From Taiwanofungus camphoratus (Eukaryota; Basidiomycota; Agaricomycetes; Polyporales; Taiwanofungaceae), in assembly GCA_003999685.1 (NCBI GenBank), contig CP021222.1, forward strand, positions 1,984,001-2,048,000: a stretch of 64,000 bases of DNA, given 5' to 3'. The notes under the pieces were generated by a model that was not told the origin of the DNA, did no database searches, and saw only the letters and a program-made list of their open reading frames with translations. Within the stretch, counting starts at the first letter, position 1. Every line of letters begins with the position of its first letter. Shown here in pieces: positions 59,141-64,000 of this stretch. A program made the position numbers and the translations under genes.

Positions 59141-61288
59141 TTGCCTTCAGATCATCCTACGTCTAACCAGTCCTCTCCGAGAAACAGCGATCAGTTACTA
59201 TCCGAGTTCTTTCAGGTCGGCTATCGTTACTATACTCAAGCAGGCCTTCCACGAAGCACCTATTCGCGAACACCTACGACTATCCCCTCCAATATCATTT
59301 CTACACTCGAATCTTCCGAATTGACCCCCGACTTTGAGGCTCTTTTCGAAGGGTCTCTAGACATGCTTACCACGTCCGAAGACTCACCAATTGAGGACTT
59401 TGAACCTCAGTCCACGTCCCCTGAGCTTCCTAACACCTCCGAAGGAAGTGGTCCTTCTTCAGCGTCTGACCCTATCTTAGTCCATTTACCGGCATCCCCT
59501 CAGCTATCCTCTACGCTCCCATCAGCTTCGCGTTCCCCTCCGATTCCTTCTATTACACTTTCCGACGCTTCTACGACCCAATCTTCTTCAGCTAGCATCA
59601 ACTCAGCTTCGAACCCATCTCTGACCGCACCCATTTTAGCTAATCCCCTAAATCCTATTTCTGTGTCAACCATGAACGCACCTCCACTCATACCGCCTCG
59701 AGGAGATCGTACATCCCCCACCTTCGATCCTGACCAGCCTAGGACCATCTGAAGGTATTTCCAGGACTTAGAGTCACTTTTTGTCCGCTGCCAGATAGCG
59801 GATGAGGCGATGAAGAAACACTGGACTACTCGCTACCCTCCTATCGATGTTTCGGACCTATGGGAGTCCCTCCCTGAGTGTTCCGATGTCACGAAGACCT
59901 ACGAAGACTTCAAGAAGGAGATTAGAAGCCTCTACCCAGGCACAGAGGACGATAGAATGTGGTCTATGTCTGACTTGGATCAGTTGATAGGAGAACGTGC
60001 TAGAATTGGAATCAACAATGCGGCAGACTTAGGAAGCTTCTATCGTGAGTTTTACGCCATCACGAAGTACCTAATTTCGAAAAATAGGTTGTCTACTATC
60101 GAGCAAAGCCGTGCTTTCGTGAGGGCCTTCCAGCCTTCGCTATGGGCTCGCGTGTCTACTAGGTTACAGCTAAAGTTCCCTGATCACTTACCCGATGATC
60201 CCTACACCTTGGACCAGCTACATAGCGCAGCAAAGTTCGTACTCCTTGGTACTTCTACGACTCTTACCTCTGCTACGACTGTAACTACTTCGACCACTAC
60301 CATGCCCGTGGGGGGCTCATCGCTAAAGATAGAGGATCTACAGACGTTCACAGAGATCCTCACGAAGTCCGTAACCAGTGCGCTAGCCCCTGTTCTTGCG
60401 AACCAGCGACCCCCTCGATTGGACAGCTCGCGCGGCGAGCACACTCATGTAGAAGGCCAGTACTGTCACTATTGCGGGGACTTGGACTGCTGCACTAGGT
60501 GTTGCAAGCACATTGAGCAAGACATCAAGGATGGCAAGTGCAAGCGCAACCCAGATGGAAAGATAGTGCTGCCAAATGGAAATTTCGTACCCAGAACGAT
60601 CCCAGGACGTACGATTCGCGATAGGCTTTACGAATATCATCGACGAAATGGCACGAATTCCTCCCCACAGCTCCTATTCGAAATCGACAATCGCCTAAAT
60701 GTGCCCGCATTCTCACTATCCGCCGAGGATCGTATAGCCGCTTTAGAACACGAGATTTACCAACTTCGGAGACGTCGCGAAGTCTTCGATGGTGTGGAAG
60801 TACCCCAGCGCAGAAGGCAGGGTGCTCCTAATGCGCAGTCTGATCCTAGAAACCCACCCTTAGCCAACGCACCTTTGATAGGACGCGCTCAGCATCCAGT
60901 AGTGGATCCCCCTGCTAACCAAGATGCCCCAGTGGCGGAGGCGCAGAACCAGACCCCTCCTACCATTCTAAGGCGATCCAATTATCCTTCTAATTCAGCG
61001 CTGTCGCCTCTGAAGCCTGCGAATGCGTCCGATCCACCCACGAACTCATCGGAGCATGCCTCGTCTACACCTAACGTACCAGCCCAACCCGCATCACAGG
61101 CAGCCATGCCACCGCCCACTCCACCAGTACATCCTTTTGCTAACGCTCGAGATGCTACTTACGCACCTCCGAATCTTCGAAATTTCGCAGCAGCTCCGAA
61201 GCCTACAGCAGATAAGGGCAAGGACGTGGCCTATAAGATGATCACACCGGTTCATCAGGAGAAGCTTACAGAGGAAATATTCGCGTGA
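59141..61288 (+). other. gag region of the Ty3/gypsy element
   Basis: Capsid-type sequence of the kind common in basidiomycete Ty3 elements: WESLPECSDVTKTYEDFKKE, DRMWSMSDLDQLIGERARIG, YAITKYLISKNRLSTIEQSR and LKFPDHLPDDPY. It is preceded by a Ser/Pro/Thr-rich part. A Cys/His cluster (HYCGDLDCCTRCCKH) follows the capsid part, then a long proline-rich stretch. Treated as a fossil element part, not as a host gene. Confidence 0.8.
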
Positions 61289-61387
61289 TCTATGAGAACA
61301 CCAGTGGTTACACTAACGCCCGAGGAGCTACTATCTATATCCCCGGATGTTCGTGCGCGATATCGCGAAGCTATCACCCCTAAACGT

Positions 61388-63152
61388 TGATGAGTCCCGT
61401 AGCCTCCTGGGCCCCGAATCGCGATTTTAGGAGCTTTCTGATCCCCCAACCGACCACTCTAAGACTCTCCTACAGCCTACGACAGGAGGGATAGGTTCCT
61501 ATAATATTCCTAACGCCCCCTCTCCTTCCTAAACCCTCCTAACATCCTACGAAGTCTTGCGAAGCCACACGAGGTGCTACGAGATTTCGAATGCTAGACG
61601 CGAAGTCCCTAACTCCTGCTAAGTCCACTATCGGACACTGCCGGCCCTCCCATACTGTTCCATTGGATCTAGGTCCTATCTACTACGTCACTCATCCCGG
61701 GCTTAGCTAAGAAGTCTTAGCTAAGTCTCTCCTAGCTCTTGTGATTGCAGCTACCTCCGATAGGCTCCGAAACGGTCCGAAGTTCCGGAAGTTGGACTTA
61801 GGAAGCCTTGTGCACCCCCATGGGTCTCGATCCTACACCATAAGGTCATCCTAGGGCGTATCCATATGGCCCTCCACCCAGTTAGGACACCTCCTACCCC
61901 GATTAGGCCAAGTCCCGCTGCTAAGAACTTCGTGCGCTCTTAGCCCGCTAAGATAGGTGATCACGGCGCATGGCTGCTCTCGAATAGTCATCCCGCCCTC
62001 GTGAATGAAGTTGGTCACCTTTCTACCGTTCGTAGTTCCCCTGTTTCAGTTCCTAATTAGTTCCTATCCCCCTCGTGTTCACTTCGGAGTCCATACGTTT
62101 TAGTACACATTTCGGACTCGTAAGGATCACTTCGCGCAAGATTAGTTCACCTCACGCTCTCCTATTTAGTCAGAGGTAGTTTACTATGTACAAGAGAGAC
62201 CCCTCAGTGCACGCTTCTCTCTTTGGAATACCAGTTCCCCTGTAGCTCCGATCTCAGGAAAGCGCCGCGAGTACAACCTTAGGAACGGTCCTAAGGTCCC
62301 TAAGTCTCCACCCCAGCTTCGTTTCAGTACCTTTGAACTACATCTACGCTCGCGATATATCTACGAACTACGTCTACGCTTCCCGAACTACGCACTACGA
62401 TCTACGAAGTCGCCGTGACTTCGTGCCCTTCAGCACCTCTTATAGCACCTATCCGGTGGGCCTCCACCTTAGTTATACCCTTAGGCTCACGTTGTGTCAT
62501 CCCTACGTCCTACGAATAACCCTACGACTCCCCCATAGCCTTCATTACAGGCTATAGTACATCTCTCTACGCCCTCGAACTCTCCGACCCACACCTCGAC
62601 GTCATCAGACACTTCAGAGCTTCCAGCAACCTCGTTCCCTCATTCCTATTCCAAGTATTAGCTCTCTGAACCATCCGACCTCTCCTACAAGTCTCCTACG
62701 CCAGCCAAACCTCGCCCACCTCGCTCTAACAAACCTCTAAGCCTTACACCCTTTAGCTAACTCTAGCTAAAAGGACTTCGCAGCAGTCTCGTACCCTCTG
62801 CCGCTTAGTAGAAATTATAGTCCATTGGCTTATTGCTCCCTAACTCTATACAGCCTACGAAGTCAGCTCGCGCGATTTAGCTAAAACTTCGAAGGACTTC
62901 ACAGAATCTCGAAGGACTTCGCGTACTTCGGAGGGCCTCGCAAGGCCTTAGGGATAGTATAACACTTAGGAACAAGATCCTGTTGTGCAGGACCCTTGAC
63001 CCCTTACTCCCCTACTTACAAAAACAAGACATACAGGTTTCCCGGTATCATACAGGTTGTAGCTCCTACCCTCACACCCTCACAGTTATCACACTACCCC
63101 CAGCCACGTTGCGGAGCACTCCCTAGGTACCAGGGTCCCCTAGGTCGCATCA
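61388..63152 (+). mobile_element. Solo LTR, family A (1.77 kb), inserted in the gag-pol region
   Basis: A full LTR copy (TGATGAGTCCCGT...GGTCGCATCA) without its own internal part. The flanks share ACGT directly on both sides (AAACGT at the left, ACGTGT at the right), a 4- or 5-bp target duplication depending on how the last A is assigned. Longer than the 5' LTR because it holds two segments (about 62588-62670 and 62790-62860) absent there. Confidence 0.82.
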
Positions 63153-63442
63153 ACGTGTGCCTATGGATCCCAAGGCTACTCATATGGCTCAAATTATGGA
63201 ACTCTCAGACGATCTCGCTTCTAAAACGACGCTAGCAACCTCCGAACTATCGTGCCATGGTGAACCCCTTGTCCCTGGTTCGACCATCATTCCAGACCCC
63301 TACGAAACGTACTTACGACACGTACCCGGAAAGGAAGAACCCTCCGAAATCATAGTAGCCCGCGACTCGAATTCTATCCGTTCTATCGAAGCCCTAATCG
63401 ACAACAAAGAGCGAATCGAATGCATCGTGGACCCTGGGTCAC
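63153..63442 (+). other. gag-pol segment with the beginning of the aspartic protease
   Basis: Sequence between the two inserted LTRs. It contains EEPSEIIVARDSNSIRSIEA and ECIVDPGS, the latter being the Ty3 protease active-site region. Part of the fossil element that starts at 57494. Confidence 0.7.
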
Positions 63443-63943
63443 TGTTACTGTCGGATAGGACCAGAGACGTGTTCATTTTTTCTTTCCCTTTGTTTGTCAC
63501 ACCATGGACGCGCGGCATCCCTTCCACACCTTATTTACCCAGATTGACTGACGGGCCGACCGTCCCCACTTACGCCATGGTAGTTATGTACTTTCGGGCC
63601 GCTGACTCCTCTCACCTTATGCGGTCTCTGGGGGGCTGCTAGTATATCTGGGGGTTGATGGTGGCAGTATAAAGGGGGGTCCCACTGTTGGAGGTTCCCC
63701 TAGTCGTATTCTCTTCGTTCATCCTTTCCTAAAGTGTACTACGCATTAGTACCAATACACGCTAGTCTTCACACATCTCCTTGCACCTCAAGAAGCCCGT
63801 AAAAGACTATCGCGACTACATAGGGCTTGTAGTTGAAGACTACCGAGGACTGTGACTTGTCGTCACCGTCGCTCCTCTTCGACCCTTCGCTGCACACCGC
63901 TCCAAGCTTCTGCAGCATTATCAGGGTGAACCCCCCGGTAACA
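63443..63943 (+). mobile_element. Solo LTR, family B (501 bp), with 5-bp target duplication
   Basis: Ends TGTTACTG...CGGTAACA are imperfect inverted repeats with TG/CA termini. It is flanked by GTCAC at 63438-63442 and 63944-63948, a perfect 5-bp duplication, and has no internal part. Same family as the LTR at 55216-55715 in the opposite direction. Confidence 0.88.
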
Positions 63944-64000
63944 GTCACAAGTGGTTGCGATGTCAGAGCAAGTCTGTCATGCCTTAGGGCTAATCTATGA
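63944..64000 (+). other. Continuation of the host element's protease region
   Basis: After the inserted LTR the pol sequence of the Ty3 element resumes (AMSEQVCHALGLIY), a typical stretch just after the protease active site in basidiomycete Ty3 elements. Runs out of the window. Confidence 0.6.

Larger units (their letters stand above)
57494..64000 (+). mobile_element. Ty3/gypsy LTR element with nested LTR insertions, continues past the window
   Basis: Parts in order: 5' LTR 57494-59100; a primer-binding-site-like TGGAGCCCACCGC from 59105; gag region 59141-61288; an inserted LTR of the same family 61388-63152; further gag-pol sequence from 63153 with the start of the protease (ECIVDPGS); an inserted family B LTR 63443-63943; then pol sequence again to the window end. 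The two inserts add 2.3 kb inside its coding part, so the element is broken. Near-identity of its LTR to the inserted one suggests that it is young. Confidence 0.82.

Noticed and set aside
63157-63642. Frame of 161 codons as a host gene
   Set aside because: It runs from the Ty3 gag-pol region into an inserted LTR, so it is an artefact of the nesting.
1-64000. CRISPR arrays, biosynthetic cluster or toxin-type system
   Set aside because: No spaced direct repeats, no clustered biosynthetic genes and no toxin-like genes; the window is conserved eukaryotic genes plus repeats.

Overview
The window reads as nuclear DNA of a filamentous basidiomycete, most likely an agaricomycete. Genes are dense and intron-rich, with mostly 49-70 nt introns that begin GT(G/A)(A/C)GT and often carry a CTAAC/CTGAC-like branch site. 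Typical fungal genes are present: NADH glutamate synthase, Knr4/Smi1, Sog2, a Zn2Cys6 factor with the PGACxHCK-type cluster, and GH5 and GH55 beta-1,3-glucanases. The mobile DNA is Ty3-type LTR elements plus a Tc1/mariner element. No bacterial features, rRNA, tRNA or CRISPR arrays were seen.

Layout. 1-4.7 kb: 3' two thirds of glutamate synthase (+). 5.0-6.1 kb: cohesin acetyltransferase Eco1 (-). 6.4-9.9 kb: GH55 exo-beta-1,3-glucanase (-). 9.9-16.2 kb: a long stretch with no recognisable gene, GC-rich in its right half. 16.2-19.0 kb: membrane-anchored GH5 glucan 1,3-beta-glucosidase (+). 19.3-19.7 kb: a tiny gene whose central helix matches the mitochondrial ATPase inhibitor IF1 (-). 19.9-24.3 kb: Vid21/Eaf1 scaffold of NuA4 (-). 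25.0-27.1 kb: Knr4/Smi1 (-). 27.6-32.4 kb: two tandem succinyl-CoA:3-ketoacid CoA-transferase genes (-). 32.7-34.0 kb: twinfilin (-). 34.4-37.1 kb: Vac1/rabenosyn-like FYVE protein (+). 37.3-40.7 kb: Sog2 of the RAM pathway (-). 41.5-44.3 kb: Zn2Cys6 transcription factor (-). 45.7-48.2 kb: DEAD-box helicase Spb4 (+). 48.6-50.5 kb: CCCH-type coiled-coil protein (+). 50.6-64.0 kb: a nested pile of mobile-element fossils.

The genes are not an operon or a biosynthetic cluster. There is a loose theme of cell wall and polarity (two beta-1,3-glucanases, Knr4, Sog2, twinfilin), but each gene is a conserved housekeeping gene and the grouping may be chance.

The right-hand 13.5 kb holds a decayed Tc1/mariner copy with about 200-bp inverted ends and TA flanks, an old CpG-poor LTR copy next to a reversed, less decayed one, the 3' part of a chromodomain Ty3 element, and a young Ty3 element. 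The young element's gag-pol region was hit first or second by a 1.77-kb LTR of its own family and by a 0.5-kb LTR of the other family with a perfect 5-bp target duplication. The strongest unusual signal is base composition: the last exon of the host CCCH gene has no CpG at all and shares this depletion with the neighbouring transposon and old LTR, as if methylation-driven mutation had spread from the repeats into a living gene. I found no convincing novel multi-gene system.
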